A stretch of 64,000 bases of DNA from an uncultured Clostridium sp. GTDB taxonomy: Bacteria > Bacillota > Clostridia > Lachnospirales > Lachnospiraceae. The notes below the pieces were generated by a model that saw only the letters and a program-made list of their open reading frames with translations, searched no databases and had not been told where the DNA came from. Made by a program: the position numbers and the translations under genes. Of this stretch, positions 9,254 to 18,757 are shown one piece after another (positions within the stretch are counted from its first letter, which is position 1; every line of letters starts with the position of its first letter). Location: the NCBI GenBank assembly GCA_945915475.1, contig CAMEFI010000002.1, forward strand, positions 1-64,000, in the 5' to 3' direction.

Positions 9254-11176
9254 CTAAATATCCAGGTTCTTAACAAATTTTGCATTTTCCTCAATAAATT
9301 CTCTACGTGGCTCTACTTTATCACCCATTAAAGTATTAAATGTCAGATCCACTTCAGATTCATTATCATCTTCAATTCCAACACGAAGTAATATACGATG
9401 TTCCGGATCCATGGTTGTCTCCCAAAGCTGAGTTGCATCCATCTCTCCTAAACCTTTGTAACGTTGAATTTTATTATTCTGGTCACGTCCTACTTCCTTC
9501 AAAATTTTATCTAATTCTTCATCACTATATGCATACCATACCTTCTTATTCTTCTCCAGCTTATAAAGAGGCGGTTGTGCCAAATATACATGTCCCTGAC
9601 GAATCAGATCCGGCATAAAACGATAGAAGAAAGTAAGCATTAATGTTGCAATATGTGCACCATCCACATCGGCATCCGTCATAATTATAATTTTATGATA
9701 CCGAAGTTTTGTAATATCAAAATTCTCATGAATACCGGTTCCAAATGCGGTAATCATAGCTTTAATTTCCTCATTACCAAGTATACGGTCAATTCTTGCT
9801 TTTTCTACATTCAGAATTTTTCCTCGGAGTGGAAGGATTGCCTGTGTTGCACGGGAACGGGCAGTCTTTGCAGAACCACCAGCGGAATCTCCCTCAACAA
9901 TATATATCTCACAATTTTCTGGATTCTTATCAGAACAATCTGCCAGCTTACCAGGTAATGCCATGGAATCATTTAACGTAGATTTTCTGGCAACATCTCT
10001 TGCCTTACGGGCCGCAATTCTTGCCCTTTGTGCCTGTATTGCCTTATTTACAATAATCTTAGCAACTTTTGGATTCAACTCTAAGAAAATGGTAAGCTGC
10101 TCTGTTACAACACTATCTACCGCAGTACGTGCTTCTGAATTACCAAGTTTAATCTTAGTCTGACTTTCAAACTGTGGATCTCCAATCTTGATGCTGACAA
10201 TTGCTGCAAGACCTTCTCTTAAATCATCTCCAGACAGATTATCTTCATTGTCCTTAAGCATTTTATTATTTCTTGCATAATCATTGAATACTTTCGTAAT
10301 TGCAGAACGGAAACCTGTTAAATGTGTTCCTCCTTCAATTGTTCCAATGTTATTAACAAATGTGTAGACAGACTCACTATATGAATTATTGTGTTGCATT
10401 GCTACTTCTACAACAACACCATCTTTTTCTCCTTCACAATAGATAATCTTATCGTATAATGGATCTTTGTGACGATTGATATACTGTACAAATTCCTTGA
10501 TACCGCCTTCATAATGGAATTCTCTTTCTTTTTCTTTACCGGCACGTTTGTCAGCAAGAGTAATCTTAAGACCCTTCGTAAGAAATGCCATCTCACGCAG
10601 TCTTGTTCTCAACGTATCAAAATCAAAATTAAGTGTTTCAAAAATTGTTCCATCCGGCATAAATGTAACCTTTGTTCCACGTTTTCTGGTATTACCGGTT
10701 ACTTCTAAAGGATGAATAATTTTTCCCCTTTCATAACGCTGTTTATGAATCTTGCCATCTCTGTATATTTCAACTTCTAACCAGTCAGAAAGAGCATTTA
10801 CGACAGAAGCACCAACACCATGAAGACCACCTGCTACCTTATATCCTCCACCACCGAATTTACCACCGGCATGAAGCATTGTAAATACAACATCTACTGC
10901 AGGAATTCCAGCCTTTTCCTGAATACCGGTTGGAATACCACGACCATTATCAATTACCGTAACAGAACCATCTTTGTTAATCGTAACTGTAATCTCATTG
11001 CAATAACCTGCAAGTGCCTCATCTACTGCATTATCTACAATCTCGTATACCAAGTGATGTAAACCTTTTTCAGAAGTTGTACCAATATACATACCAGGTC
11101 TTTTTCGAACCGCTTCCAAACCCTCCAAGATTTGAATCTGGTCGGCACCATATTCCTGTTCGTCTTTCTTACCCAT
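9254..11176 (-). CDS. gyrB: DNA gyrase subunit B
   Basis: A 640-aa ATPase subunit of gyrase. The GHKL ATP-binding motifs are '[13 protein letters not shown]', '[10 protein letters not shown]' and '[15 protein letters not shown]'. The TOPRIM metal-binding residues are in '[12 protein letters not shown]' and '[14 protein letters not shown]'. The C-terminus '[21 protein letters not shown]' and '[16 protein letters not shown]' is intact. An AGGAGG-type site precedes the ATG. It lies between recF and gyrA in the standard origin order and is likely co-transcribed with gyrA. Confidence 0.98.
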   Translation of the reverse strand: MGKKDEQEYGADQIQILEGLEAVRKRPGMYIGTTSEKGLHHLVYEIVDNAVDEALAGYCNEITVTINKDGSVTVIDNGRGIPTGIQEKAGIPAVDVVFTMLHAGGKFGGGGYKVAGGLHGVGASVVNALSDWLEVEIYRDGKIHKQRYERGKIIHPLEVTGNTRKRGTKVTFMPDGTIFETLNFDFDTLRTRLREMAFLTKGLKITLADKRAGKEKEREFHYEGGIKEFVQYINRHKDPLYDKIIYCEGEKDGVVVEVAMQHNNSYSESVYTFVNNIGTIEGGTHLTGFRSAITKVFNDYARNNKMLKDNEDNLSGDDLREGLAAIVSIKIGDPQFESQTKIKLGNSEARTAVDSVVTEQLTIFLELNPKVAKIIVNKAIQAQRARIAARKARDVARKSTLNDSMALPGKLADCSDKNPENCEIYIVEGDSAGGSAKTARSRATQAILPLRGKILNVEKARIDRILGNEEIKAMITAFGTGIHENFDITKLRYHKIIIMTDADVDGAHIATLMLTFFYRFMPDLIRQGHVYLAQPPLYKLEKNKKVWYAYSDEELDKILKEVGRDQNNKIQRYKGLGEMDATQLWETTMDPEHRILLRVGIEDDNESEVDLTFNTLMGDKVEPRREFIEENAKFVKNLDI

Positions 11177-11223
11177 TTTTTTCCTCCTGTTTATAAATAT
11201 CTGCTATAATTAGTTACTCATAT

Positions 11224-12309
11224 TTATTGAATCAAATCCACTGTTCCATTTGTTACCTGATAAATCTGGTTAATATGGATTCTTGACTTGATAAAATCAT
11301 CATATCCTGTACAAGTTACAATTGTCTGTATATCCTTCATACTTTCCAAAAGAAAATGCTTTCGATTACTATCTAATTCACTCATCACATCATCCAACAA
11401 TAGAATTGGAGTATCATGAATGAGGGATTTCACAAGTTCAATCTCTGCCAACTTCAGTGATAAGGCAGCCGTCCTTTGTTGTCCCTGAGATCCAAATTTT
11501 CTGACATCAATTCCATTAATATAAAAACATATATCATCCCGATGTGGTCCCGTTTGCGTTGACTGATATTTCAAATCCATTCTTCTTTTTTCACCCATTA
11601 TATTCTCATATTCTTCCACTGAAACATTCTTCTCATAACCAATTTCAATGGATTCCTTTTTACCTGTTAAATGACCATGGATTTCTTTCACTATTTCATT
11701 CAGATTTCTGATAAACAGTTCTCTTTCCTCAATTAAATGTCTACCATATTCAATGAGATACATATCCCACATATCTAAAGTATCTTCTAATTCTGGTTTA
11801 AAATATATTTGTTTCAACAATATATTACGCTGATTCAGTGCTTTATTATAATTCACATAATTATAATAATATATCTTATTCAACTGACATAGTTCCAAAT
11901 TCATAAATCTTCTTCGTTCAGAAGGACCATTTTTGATAATACTCAAATCTTCAGGAGAGAAAAAAATAATATGTATCATACCAAATAATTCTCCACTTTT
12001 TCTTATACTCTGTCCATCCACTGCTACACCCTTTGTCTTATTCTTTTTAAGGTGCATATCAATTCGGTGAGACACATCATATTTGGTGAGTTGTAATCTT
12101 ATATGAGCTTCTTCCTGTCCAAATTGAATAATATCCCTGTCTTTTGTTCCTCTGTGAGATTTTGTAGTTCCAGACATATAGATAGCTTCTAATATATTTG
12201 TCTTTCCCTGGGCATTATCTCCATATAGAATCGTAATTCCAGGTTCAAAGGAAATTGACAAATTATCATAATTCCTATAATGACTAAGTTCTAGTGAATT
12301 AATATACAT
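11224..12309 (-). CDS. recF: RecF, DNA replication/repair ATPase
   Basis: A 361-aa SMC-like ABC ATPase that helps load RecA at single-strand gaps in the RecFOR pathway. Walker A is 'YGDNAQGKTNILEAI' near residues 30-44. The ABC signature is 'FGSQGQQRTAALSLKLAE', and Walker B 'TPILLLDDVMSELD'. The N-terminal 'MYINSLELSHYRNYDNLSISF' is characteristic of the family and fixes the start. It follows yaaA by 24 bases in the dnaA-gyrA cluster. Confidence 0.97.
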   Translation of the reverse strand: MYINSLELSHYRNYDNLSISFEPGITILYGDNAQGKTNILEAIYMSGTTKSHRGTKDRDIIQFGQEEAHIRLQLTKYDVSHRIDMHLKKNKTKGVAVDGQSIRKSGELFGMIHIIFFSPEDLSIIKNGPSERRRFMNLELCQLNKIYYYNYVNYNKALNQRNILLKQIYFKPELEDTLDMWDMYLIEYGRHLIEERELFIRNLNEIVKEIHGHLTGKKESIEIGYEKNVSVEEYENIMGEKRRMDLKYQSTQTGPHRDDICFYINGIDVRKFGSQGQQRTAALSLKLAEIELVKSLIHDTPILLLDDVMSELDSNRKHFLLESMKDIQTIVTCTGYDDFIKSRIHINQIYQVTNGTVDLIQ

Positions 12310-12333
12310 TCCATTCTACCTGACACTCTCTAA

Positions 12334-12549
12334 TTAACGAATTACCTGAATCTGTTCACCATCAAATTCAACAACCATTCCCTCATATAGCTTTCTTCGA
12401 TACCTGGACTCTACTTCTCCATCTACCTTTACTAATCCCTCATCAATTACTTCTTTTGCCATGGCACCGGATTCTACCAGATTCATTGCTTTCAATAATT
12501 GACTTAAATTAATAAATTCATCTTTTTGTCTTAATTTTAACTGTTCCAT
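12334..12549 (-). CDS. yaaA: S4 RNA-binding domain protein YaaA
   Basis: A 71-aa protein that is essentially one S4 domain: 'INLSQLLKAMNLVESGAMAKEVIDEGLVKVDGEVESRYRRKLYEGMVVEFDGEQIQV'. The small S4 gene between dnaN and recF is conserved across Firmicutes (YaaA/RlbA). It is thought to bind rRNA and has been linked to ribosome assembly. It begins 9 bases after the dnaN stop, so it is translated from the same mRNA. Confidence 0.92.
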   Translation of the reverse strand: MEQLKLRQKDEFINLSQLLKAMNLVESGAMAKEVIDEGLVKVDGEVESRYRRKLYEGMVVEFDGEQIQVIR

Positions 12550-12558
12550 CTTACACTC

Positions 12559-13662
12559 CTATGCAACAAAACTAACCGGTAAAATAAGATAAATATAGCT
12601 ATTATCTTCATTTCGTATAAAACATGGAGATTTTGCATTTACCATATAAATATCAATTTCTTCATCATCGATAACACGCAAAGCATCCATTAAGAATTTT
12701 GGATTAAATCCAATCATCAAATCTTTACCTTCTTTTTTTATTTCAATCTCTTCATTCATAGAACCTAAAGAAGAATCAATCTTTAAATAAATATTAGAAT
12801 TCTCAATATTCATGATAATTGGTTTTTTATCTGATTCCTTAATAAACAAAGAAGCTCTGTCAATACAATCCAAAAACTCTTTCTTGTTAATGGTAAATTT
12901 TGTCTCATAATCGTTTGATAGCATCTGATCGATTTTGTAGAATTCCCCTTCCAATAACCGTGATACTACTTTTGTCTGATCAAACTCAAATAAAATATGT
13001 TTATCTGTTACATAGAGGCGGACCTCATCATCTGCCTCCCCTGTCAGAATCTTGCTGACATCATTTAATGTCTTACCCGGAACAATGACTTTCATTCCAT
13101 CAAAACTTTGTTTCAAAGTTACTTTCCGAATAGAGATACGATGTCCATCCAGAGAAACTACTTTTAATGTATCTCCATTGACTTCAAATAATTCCCCTGT
13201 CATAATCTTGGTATTCTCCTGGTCAGATATACTAAAAATAGTCTGACGGATTACTTCTTTCAATGTAAATTGGGAAAGACTGATATAATTATTCTTCTCT
13301 ACATCCGGAAGATAATTAAAATCTTCACCGGAAGTACCCGGTATATTGAACTTAGAACGTTCACAACGAATATTAGCCTGAAAATTTGCATTGGTCTCAA
13401 TTATAATTTCACTGTTTGGAAGCTTTCTAACAATATCACTTAATAATTTGGCCTCTAATGCAATCTTACCTGCTTCGTTAATGGTTCCTTCTATAATAGT
13501 TTCAATTCCTAATTCAATATCATTTGCTATTAAACGAATTTCACTCAAACTTGCCTCGATCAAGATACATTGTAAGTTTGGCATTGTGCTTTTGGTAGAT
13601 ACTGCTTTCGAAACAATATTAATACCATTCATAAGAGCATCCTTAGAACAACTGATTTTCAT
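12559..13662 (-). CDS. dnaN: DNA polymerase III sliding clamp (beta)
   Basis: A 367-aa beta-clamp of normal length, with three repeated clamp domains of about 120 residues. Recognisable stretches are 'MKISCSKDALMNGINIVSKAVSTKSTMPNLQCILIEA', 'LEAKLLSDIVRKLPN', 'VSLDGHRISIRKV' and the C-terminal 'NSYIYLILPVSFVA', close to the usual MPMR/LP(V/I)R end. AAAGGAG lies 9 bases before the ATG. It encircles DNA as a dimer and tethers the replicative polymerase. Separated from dnaA by a 310-base gap that carries part of oriC. Confidence 0.98.
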   Translation of the reverse strand: MKISCSKDALMNGINIVSKAVSTKSTMPNLQCILIEASLSEIRLIANDIELGIETIIEGTINEAGKIALEAKLLSDIVRKLPNSEIIIETNANFQANIRCERSKFNIPGTSGEDFNYLPDVEKNNYISLSQFTLKEVIRQTIFSISDQENTKIMTGELFEVNGDTLKVVSLDGHRISIRKVTLKQSFDGMKVIVPGKTLNDVSKILTGEADDEVRLYVTDKHILFEFDQTKVVSRLLEGEFYKIDQMLSNDYETKFTINKKEFLDCIDRASLFIKESDKKPIIMNIENSNIYLKIDSSLGSMNEEIEIKKEGKDLMIGFNPKFLMDALRVIDDEEIDIYMVNAKSPCFIRNEDNSYIYLILPVSFVA

Positions 13663-13724
13663 TGTGTAAAACTCCTTTCAATGTAATGTGTGGAAATTCC
13701 ATCATACATATAATTAATATAATT

Positions 13725-13755
13725 TAGTAGTCTTAATAGTAGGGGGTGTTGATAT
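13725..13755. other. oriC unwinding element: DnaA-trios, GC cluster, degenerate DnaA box
   Basis: From 13725 the plus strand reads TAG TAG TCT TAA TAG TAG and then GGGGG (13742-13746) and TGTTGATAT (13747-13755), which differs from the DnaA box TGTGGATAA at two positions. Read 3' to 5' from the GC cluster this is GAT GAT AAT TCT GAT GAT, the arrangement known as DnaA-trios in the Bacillus basal unwinding system. AT-rich DNA continues to the dnaN start. The order dnaA, boxes, GC cluster, trios, dnaN is the same as in B. subtilis. Confidence 0.75.
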
Positions 13756-13923
13756 GTTTAAATCCCTCTAAAAAGCTTATATTTACTGAAAAATGAATGT
13801 GTGTAAATCGTTAAATTATATCTTAAGAATTGGTGCAGAATCTGTGTAAAAAAAAATGGTTCTTAAGAATAATAAATAATATGAAAATGATTATCAACCA
13901 TATAAGAGATGAAAAAAAACAGG

Positions 13924-13967
13924 TTATCCACAAAATGGATGTATAAAAAACGTTATATTGTGGATAA
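13924..13967. other. oriC part 2: two DnaA boxes downstream of dnaA
   Basis: Perfect DnaA boxes TTATCCACA at 13924-13932 and TGTGGATAA at 13959-13967, in opposite orientation, lie just past the dnaA stop. A TTATCAACC near 13892 is a weaker candidate. Together with the boxes upstream of dnaA they form a bipartite origin. Confidence 0.88.
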
Positions 13968-13972
13968 ATAGT

Positions 13973-15343
13973 TTATTTAAGATTCAATTTCTTTTCGATG
14001 GCTTCGATGGTTAATTTCATATTAGAATCATTTTCAATTAAAGATTTGATTTTCTCAACGCCATTTAATACAGTGGAATGATCTCTTCCTCCTAAGGCAT
14101 CTCCAATCTGTTGTAAGGAATAGCGGTCGAGATATTTGCGACATAAATACATAACAATCTGGCGTGCAGTTGCAATATCCTTACTTCTCTTAGAAGAAGT
14201 GATATCGTCATATGAAACATTCATATGATCAGATACAATATTAATCAATAAGTCAGGTGTCAATTCTTTGACTGCATCTTTGGAAATCAAATCTTTCAGA
14301 ATATCGGCAGCTTTCTCAACAGTCAGAGATTCTTTGTTATTCTCTAACCGGGTATAGACACTGATTTTGTTAAGGGCTCCTTCTAATTCACGGATATTGG
14401 ATACCACATTTTCAGCAATAAAATCCAATATTTCATCAGAAATAAAAATGTGATCCATTTCTGCTTTTCGTTTCAAAATGGCCATTCTGGTTTCATAGTC
14501 AGGAGCATGAATATCAACAGGTACTCCCCATTCTAACCGGGTTCGCATTCGCTCCTCTAATGTTTCAATCTCCTTTGGTGGCTTATCTGATGAAATAATG
14601 ATCTGTTTGTTTGAGTTATAAAGATCATTAAAAGTGTTGAAAAATTCTGTTTGTGTGGAATCCTTACCAATTACAAACTGAATATCATCAATTAATAATA
14701 CATCAAGATTTCTGTATTTTGCACGAAGTTCTTCATTCTTATTATTGCGGATTGCTTCGATTACTTCATTTGTGAAAGTTTCACTTGATACATAAAGTAC
14801 TTTCATATCCGGATTATGAGTAATGATATGATGGGCAATTGCCTGCATTAAATGTGTTTTACCAAGTCCGGCTCCTCCATACAAAAATAATGGATTATAA
14901 GCAGAGGAAGGTTCTTCTGCAACAGCAACACAGGCTGCATGAGCATGTCTGTTGTTATCTCCAATAACAAAGGTATCAAATGTATATTTTGGATTCAGAT
15001 TACTGCGTTCTAAAGAAAGTTTTATGTGTCCGTCTGTAGAAGAATCGGTATCTTCTTTATTGGTTGGAATATCTTCACCCTCTACACAAAAATATATTTC
15101 ATATGGTTTGTTTAAAGTTGCTTCAATAGCCGATTGTAAATAAATATCATACATTTTCTTCTCAATGAATTCGATACCTCGTTTACCAAGTTTCTTATCC
15201 ATAGAAAAGGTGATGGTAGTATCAGTTACTTCTTTAATAGAAAGGGCACGAATCCAGGTATTGATCATCATGTGGGAAACATCATATTCAATTTCTAGGA
15301 GATTCAGTATGTTATCCCATTGTTTTATCAGTGTTTCTTTCAT
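13973..15343 (-). CDS. dnaA: Chromosomal replication initiator DnaA
   Basis: A 456-aa initiator with all four domains. Domain I is residues 1-90 and domain II a short linker rich in Asp/Thr. Domain III, the AAA+ ATPase, has Walker A 'GGAGLGKTHLM' and Walker B 'LDVLLIDDIQFV'. Domain IV is the helix-turn-helix with signature 'ALGGRDHSTVLNG', which binds DnaA boxes. AAGGA lies 9 bases upstream of the ATG. A sigma-A-like promoter lies at 15397-15425, and DnaA boxes further upstream probably allow autoregulation. Confidence 0.98.
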   Translation of the reverse strand: MKETLIKQWDNILNLLEIEYDVSHMMINTWIRALSIKEVTDTTITFSMDKKLGKRGIEFIEKKMYDIYLQSAIEATLNKPYEIYFCVEGEDIPTNKEDTDSSTDGHIKLSLERSNLNPKYTFDTFVIGDNNRHAHAACVAVAEEPSSAYNPLFLYGGAGLGKTHLMQAIAHHIITHNPDMKVLYVSSETFTNEVIEAIRNNKNEELRAKYRNLDVLLIDDIQFVIGKDSTQTEFFNTFNDLYNSNKQIIISSDKPPKEIETLEERMRTRLEWGVPVDIHAPDYETRMAILKRKAEMDHIFISDEILDFIAENVVSNIRELEGALNKISVYTRLENNKESLTVEKAADILKDLISKDAVKELTPDLLINIVSDHMNVSYDDITSSKRSKDIATARQIVMYLCRKYLDRYSLQQIGDALGGRDHSTVLNGVEKIKSLIENDSNMKLTIEAIEKKLNLK

Positions 15344-15396
15344 AGTTAATAATCCTTTCTATAAATATAAGAAAATACGCACACGCATACTCATTA

Positions 15397-15425
15397 ATAA
15401 TACAATAAAATTGCTTTTTTTTCAA
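15397..15425 (-). promoter_or_regulatory. Candidate dnaA promoter
   Basis: On the minus strand TTGAAA (15420-15425), a 17-base spacer and TATTAT (15397-15402) lie about 50 bases before the dnaA start codon. Confidence 0.6.
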
Positions 15426-15468
15426 GAAAAAGCGAAATTTTACGGTGTCATTTTTATACTTGTGATAT

Positions 15469-15578
15469 TGTGGATAAGTAACATTCACAGTTAAATATGT
15501 GTAAAATATAGGATAAAATGATAAAATCCACATGAAATTATCAAAGTTATCCACAAGTTATTCACATTTTGTGGATAA
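15469..15578. other. oriC part 1: DnaA-box cluster upstream of dnaA
   Basis: Four DnaA boxes lie within 110 bases between dnaA and rpmH: TGTGGATAA at 15469-15477, TTATCCACA at 15547-15555, TTATTCACA (one mismatch) at 15558-15566 and TGTGGATAA at 15570-15578. Gene strands diverge here, as expected at an origin. The rest of the 15344-15752 gap is AT-rich and contains the dnaA and rpmH promoters; no gene was seen in it. Confidence 0.9.
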
Positions 15579-15684
15579 CATTATGTAAACACAAGAAAAT
15601 AAGTAGATGTAAAAAAATGAAAACACTAGATGTTGTGGTTTGTGAATCTATGGAAAAAAATAATAAGAAAAACAAAAGAATTGC

Positions 15685-15713
15685 TTGACTTATAAGGCTT
15701 TTTTCAATATAAT
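15685..15713 (+). promoter_or_regulatory. rpmH operon promoter
   Basis: TTGACT (15685-15690), a 17-base spacer and a consensus TATAAT (15708-15713) lie 40 bases upstream of the rpmH start. Confidence 0.85.
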
Positions 15714-15752
15714 GGGATAGATGTTTTCACAAAGAAGGAGGTGTATTTGAGT

Positions 15753-15887
15753 ATGAAGATGACATTTCAGCCTAAGAAGAGACAGAGATCTAAGGTTCAC
15801 GGTTTTAGAAAAAGAATGAGCACATCAAATGGTAGAAAAGTGTTGGCCGCTAGACGTGCTAAAGGAAGAAAGCGTTTATCAGCATAG
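15753..15887 (+). CDS. rpmH: 50S ribosomal protein L34
   Basis: A 44-aa, very basic protein starting [18 protein letters not shown] and ending [13 protein letters not shown], which is the L34 family pattern over its entire length. AAGGAGG precedes the ATG by about 12 bases. As in most bacteria it sits beside oriC and directly before rnpA. Confidence 0.98.
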   Translation: MKMTFQPKKRQRSKVHGFRKRMSTSNGRKVLAARRAKGRKRLSA

Positions 15888-15929
15888 GTCACAGGTTTGT
15901 GACCTTTTTCTTTGTCAAGGAACATTATA

Positions 15930-16277
15930 ATGAAACAATTTATTTCTTTAAAAAACAGTTTAGAATTTGGAAATGTATATAAACGAGGTAAATCCTACGC
16001 TAATAAGTACCTTGTTATGTATATAGTAGATAATAATCTGGAGATTAGCAGACTTGGGATATCTGTTAGTAAGAAAGTTGGCAACAGTGTTGTCAGACAT
16101 CGTATCACCAGATTGATTAGAGAAGCATACCGCTTACACCAGAAAGAAATGGTTGGTGGAAAAGATATTGTAGTGGTTGCAAGGGTTAATTCTAAAGATC
16201 ATAGCTATTGGGATATTGAGAGTGCATTTCTTCATTTAGCTAAACTGCATCATATTATTCAGAAGCAATCGCAATAA
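15930..16277 (+). CDS. rnpA: Ribonuclease P protein component
   Basis: A 115-aa basic protein that binds the catalytic RNase P RNA and helps mature tRNA 5' ends. I use the ATG at 15930 (MKQFISLKNSLEFGNVYKRGKSY), which has AAGGA 8 bases upstream; a TTG 18 bases earlier is open but has no site. The RNR-type motif is present in modified form as 'SKKVGNSVVRHRITRLIREAYR'. It lies between rpmH and yidD, the canonical order. Confidence 0.96.
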   Translation: MKQFISLKNSLEFGNVYKRGKSYANKYLVMYIVDNNLEISRLGISVSKKVGNSVVRHRITRLIREAYRLHQKEMVGGKDIVVVARVNSKDHSYWDIESAFLHLAKLHHIIQKQSQ

Positions 16278-16365
16278 TATTCCATATACTATTTTTATTT
16301 TGTAAATAACATTGAAAACATTATATGAAAGCATGATAATTTTGTATGCATAGGAATGATAGAAA

Positions 16366-16599
16366 TTGAATATTATCAAGTTAATTCTCATTCGTTTAAT
16401 TCAATTTTATAAGAAATTTTTGTCACCTTTGAAAGGACATCCAACATGTAAGTTTTATCCGACTTGTTCTTCTTATGCAATAGAGGCAATTGAAATACAT
16501 GGAGTAATAAAAGGTAGTCTGCTTGCAATTTGGAGAATCTTACGTTGTAATCCATTTTCAAAGGGAGGTTATGATCCGGTTCCACAGAAAAAATCTTAA
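16366..16599 (+). CDS. yidD: Membrane protein insertion efficiency factor YidD
   Basis: A 77-aa protein with the family core '[59 protein letters not shown]'. Conserved cysteines are in the [14 protein letters not shown] block. It is thought to assist YidC at the membrane. The start appears to be TTG, with a weak AGGA site about 9 bases upstream; a nearby ATG at 16356 is in another frame. It is followed immediately by yidC. Confidence 0.95.
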   Translation: MNIIKLILIRLIQFYKKFLSPLKGHPTCKFYPTCSSYAIEAIEIHGVIKGSLLAIWRILRCNPFSKGGYDPVPQKKS

Positions 16600-16617
16600 G
16601 GAGGATTTAAAACATTG

Positions 16618-17892
16618 ATGTTTTTAACAGCACAGGGAGGATTTTTAGGACCATTTGCCTGGGTATTTGGTAAAATTATGGATTTTATCTATAATATTTT
16701 AGCAGGCAGTGACGGTATGGCTAATCTTGGACTTTGCATTATTTTATTTACTGTTGTAGCAAAACTGATATTATTTCCTTTGAATTTTCATCAACAAAAA
16801 TCCGCAAAGATTAATATGGTGATTCAGCCTGAAATTTTAAAAATCCAGAAGAAATATAAAGATAAAAAAGATCAGGAATCTATGATGAAACAGCAGCAGG
16901 AGATTCAGGCTGTTTATACAAAATATGGTACATCCATGACAGGTGGGTGTCTTCCAACTTTAATTCAGTTGCCTATTATCTATGCTTTATACCGTGTAAT
17001 TCAGAATATACCTGCATATATTGAAAAAATAAAATTGATGTATGCTCCAATCGCACAGGCCGTATTAGATACACAGGGTAATAAAGCACAGCAGTTTATG
17101 ATTGATTTCGTAAATGATAATGGTATTAGTGGTGCCAGCTACGCATTAAAAACATTTAAAGACTTAACTGAAATTGGAGTAAATAATGTTATTGATATTT
17201 TATCAAATTTTGGAGTTTCCAATTTAAATAGTCTATTGGATACGATTGGTAAGAGCGGAGACTTGGCAACGAAAGTAAATCAGATTGACCAGATTCATTC
17301 TTTTATCCTTGGTATCAATATTTCAGAGGCACCTGGTTATCATTTAAGCTGGGCTTTGTTGATTCCTCTTTCATCAGCTTTGTTTAATTATTTATCCATG
17401 AAAATATCCAGTAGCGGACAGTCAGAGGATGTAGCAAATAATACAATGATGAAGAGTATGCAGATCACAATGCCTTTAATGTCTATTTTTATCTGTATTA
17501 CATTACCGGCAGGTATTGGTATTTATTGGTCAGCAAGTGCTTTGATTTCACTTTTAACACAGCTTGCCATTAATTTCTATTATGATCATGCGGATATGGA
17601 TAAGATTTTAGAAAAACAGATGGAAAAGGCAGCTAAAAAAGCAGCTAAAAATGGTGGCAAGAAATCATTTATGGAACGAATGATGGAACAGTCATCAGAA
17701 GCACAGGAAGAATTAGAAAAGCAGCAGGCAATGCGTAAGAATTCTGCAGCATCTCTTAAGAATTATGTTCCATCTACAGAGGCACAAAAAGCGGTAGATG
17801 AAAATAAAAATAAACAGTATAAGAGTGGCAGCATTGGGGCAAAAGCAAATATTATGATGAATTATAATAATACAAAGAAGGAGGAGAAGTAG
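16618..17892 (+). CDS. yidC: Membrane protein insertase YidC/SpoIIIJ
   Basis: A 424-aa Gram-positive type YidC lacking the large periplasmic domain of proteobacterial forms. It inserts proteins into the cytoplasmic membrane, alone or with SecYEG. An N-terminal hydrophobic segment is followed by the conserved domain: 'GLCIILFTVVAKLILFPLNFHQQKS', 'GGCLPTLIQLPIIYALYRVI' and 'TMPLMSIFICITLPAGIGIYWSASALISLLTQ'. The C-terminal tail is long and lysine/glutamate-rich. An extra region of about 100 residues lies between the second and third core segments. The ATG at 16618 follows AGGAGG by 13 bases; a TTG at 16615 is an alternative start. Confidence 0.95.
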   Translation: MFLTAQGGFLGPFAWVFGKIMDFIYNILAGSDGMANLGLCIILFTVVAKLILFPLNFHQQKSAKINMVIQPEILKIQKKYKDKKDQESMMKQQQEIQAVYTKYGTSMTGGCLPTLIQLPIIYALYRVIQNIPAYIEKIKLMYAPIAQAVLDTQGNKAQQFMIDFVNDNGISGASYALKTFKDLTEIGVNNVIDILSNFGVSNLNSLLDTIGKSGDLATKVNQIDQIHSFILGINISEAPGYHLSWALLIPLSSALFNYLSMKISSSGQSEDVANNTMMKSMQITMPLMSIFICITLPAGIGIYWSASALISLLTQLAINFYYDHADMDKILEKQMEKAAKKAAKNGGKKSFMERMMEQSSEAQEELEKQQAMRKNSAASLKNYVPSTEAQKAVDENKNKQYKSGSIGAKANIMMNYNNTKKEEK

Positions 17893-17893
17893 T

Positions 17894-18556
17894 ATGGATT
17901 TTCAGGAGTTTAAAGCAAAATCAGTAGAAGAGGCTGTAACAGCAGCAACAGTTACATTAGGAATTACCAGTGATGAATTAGAGTATGAGGTTATGGAAAA
18001 AGGTTCTTCCGGATTTTTGGGAATAGGAGCAAAACCAGCTGTTATTAAAGCAAGAAAGAAGGAAGAAAAGGTAGAAGAGAAGGTTTCTTCTATATCTGCC
18101 ACAGATATTGTAGAAAAGACAAAAGAATATCTTGCAGCTTTATTTAAGGCAATGGATATTGAGACAGAAGTAACAATTGATTTTGATGAAGAAAATAATA
18201 ACATGAATATCAACTTAGAGGGGTCTGAAATGGGTATTCTCATTGGTAAGCGTGGACAGACTTTGGATGCTTTACAGTATTTGATCAGTCTTTTTGTGAA
18301 TAAGGAAAGTGAATCATACATTCGTGTGAAATTGGATACAGAGAATTATCGTGCAAGAAGAAAAGATACATTGGAGAATCTCGCAAAAAATATTGCATTC
18401 AAAGTTAAGAGAAGCAGAAGAAGTGTAACATTAGAGCCAATGAATCCATATGAGAGAAGAATCATTCATTCTGCTCTTCAAAATGATAAGTATGTAGCTA
18501 CCAGAAGTGAAGGGGAAGAACCTTATCGTAAGGTGGTTGTATATCTTAAAAAATAA
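17894..18556 (+). CDS. jag: Jag/KhpB RNA-binding protein
   Basis: A 220-aa protein with an N-terminal Jag-N domain ('MDFQEFKAKSVEEAVTAATV' and 'GSSGFLGIGAKPAVI'). A KH domain follows with 'EMGILIGKRGQTLDALQYLISL' and then an R3H domain containing 'RRSVTLEPMNPYERRIIHSAL'. Jag (SpoIIIJ-associated, KhpB) binds RNA and affects cell division or sporulation. It starts one base after the yidC stop with AAGGAGG upstream, so it is co-translated with yidC. A strong terminator follows. Confidence 0.95.
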   Translation: MDFQEFKAKSVEEAVTAATVTLGITSDELEYEVMEKGSSGFLGIGAKPAVIKARKKEEKVEEKVSSISATDIVEKTKEYLAALFKAMDIETEVTIDFDEENNNMNINLEGSEMGILIGKRGQTLDALQYLISLFVNKESESYIRVKLDTENYRARRKDTLENLAKNIAFKVKRSRRSVTLEPMNPYERRIIHSALQNDKYVATRSEGEEPYRKVVVYLKK

Positions 18557-18581
18557 GATAATACAGGAAATAATATAAGAG

Positions 18582-18650
18582 AGAGTGTAATATAATGTGT
18601 GTGATTTTGTTACTTGTAACTACATACTCTATATTACACTCTTTTTATTT
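18582..18650 (+). terminator. Terminator after jag
   Basis: AGAGTGTAATATA pairs with TATATTACACTCT and is followed by TTTTTATTTTAT. It closes the rpmH-jag operon. Confidence 0.88.
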
Positions 18651-18757
18651 TATAATAAATAATTTCTATACACTTTTTTAAAAGTAGAGTATAATGATTG
18701 ATAGAAGGATAAAGTAAATAAAAAAAGAATTAGAAAGGATTCATATAGGATAATATT

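Noticed and set aside
17902-18321. 139-codon minus-strand ORF inside jag
   Set aside because: Antisense shadow; Ser-rich translation and no ribosome site.
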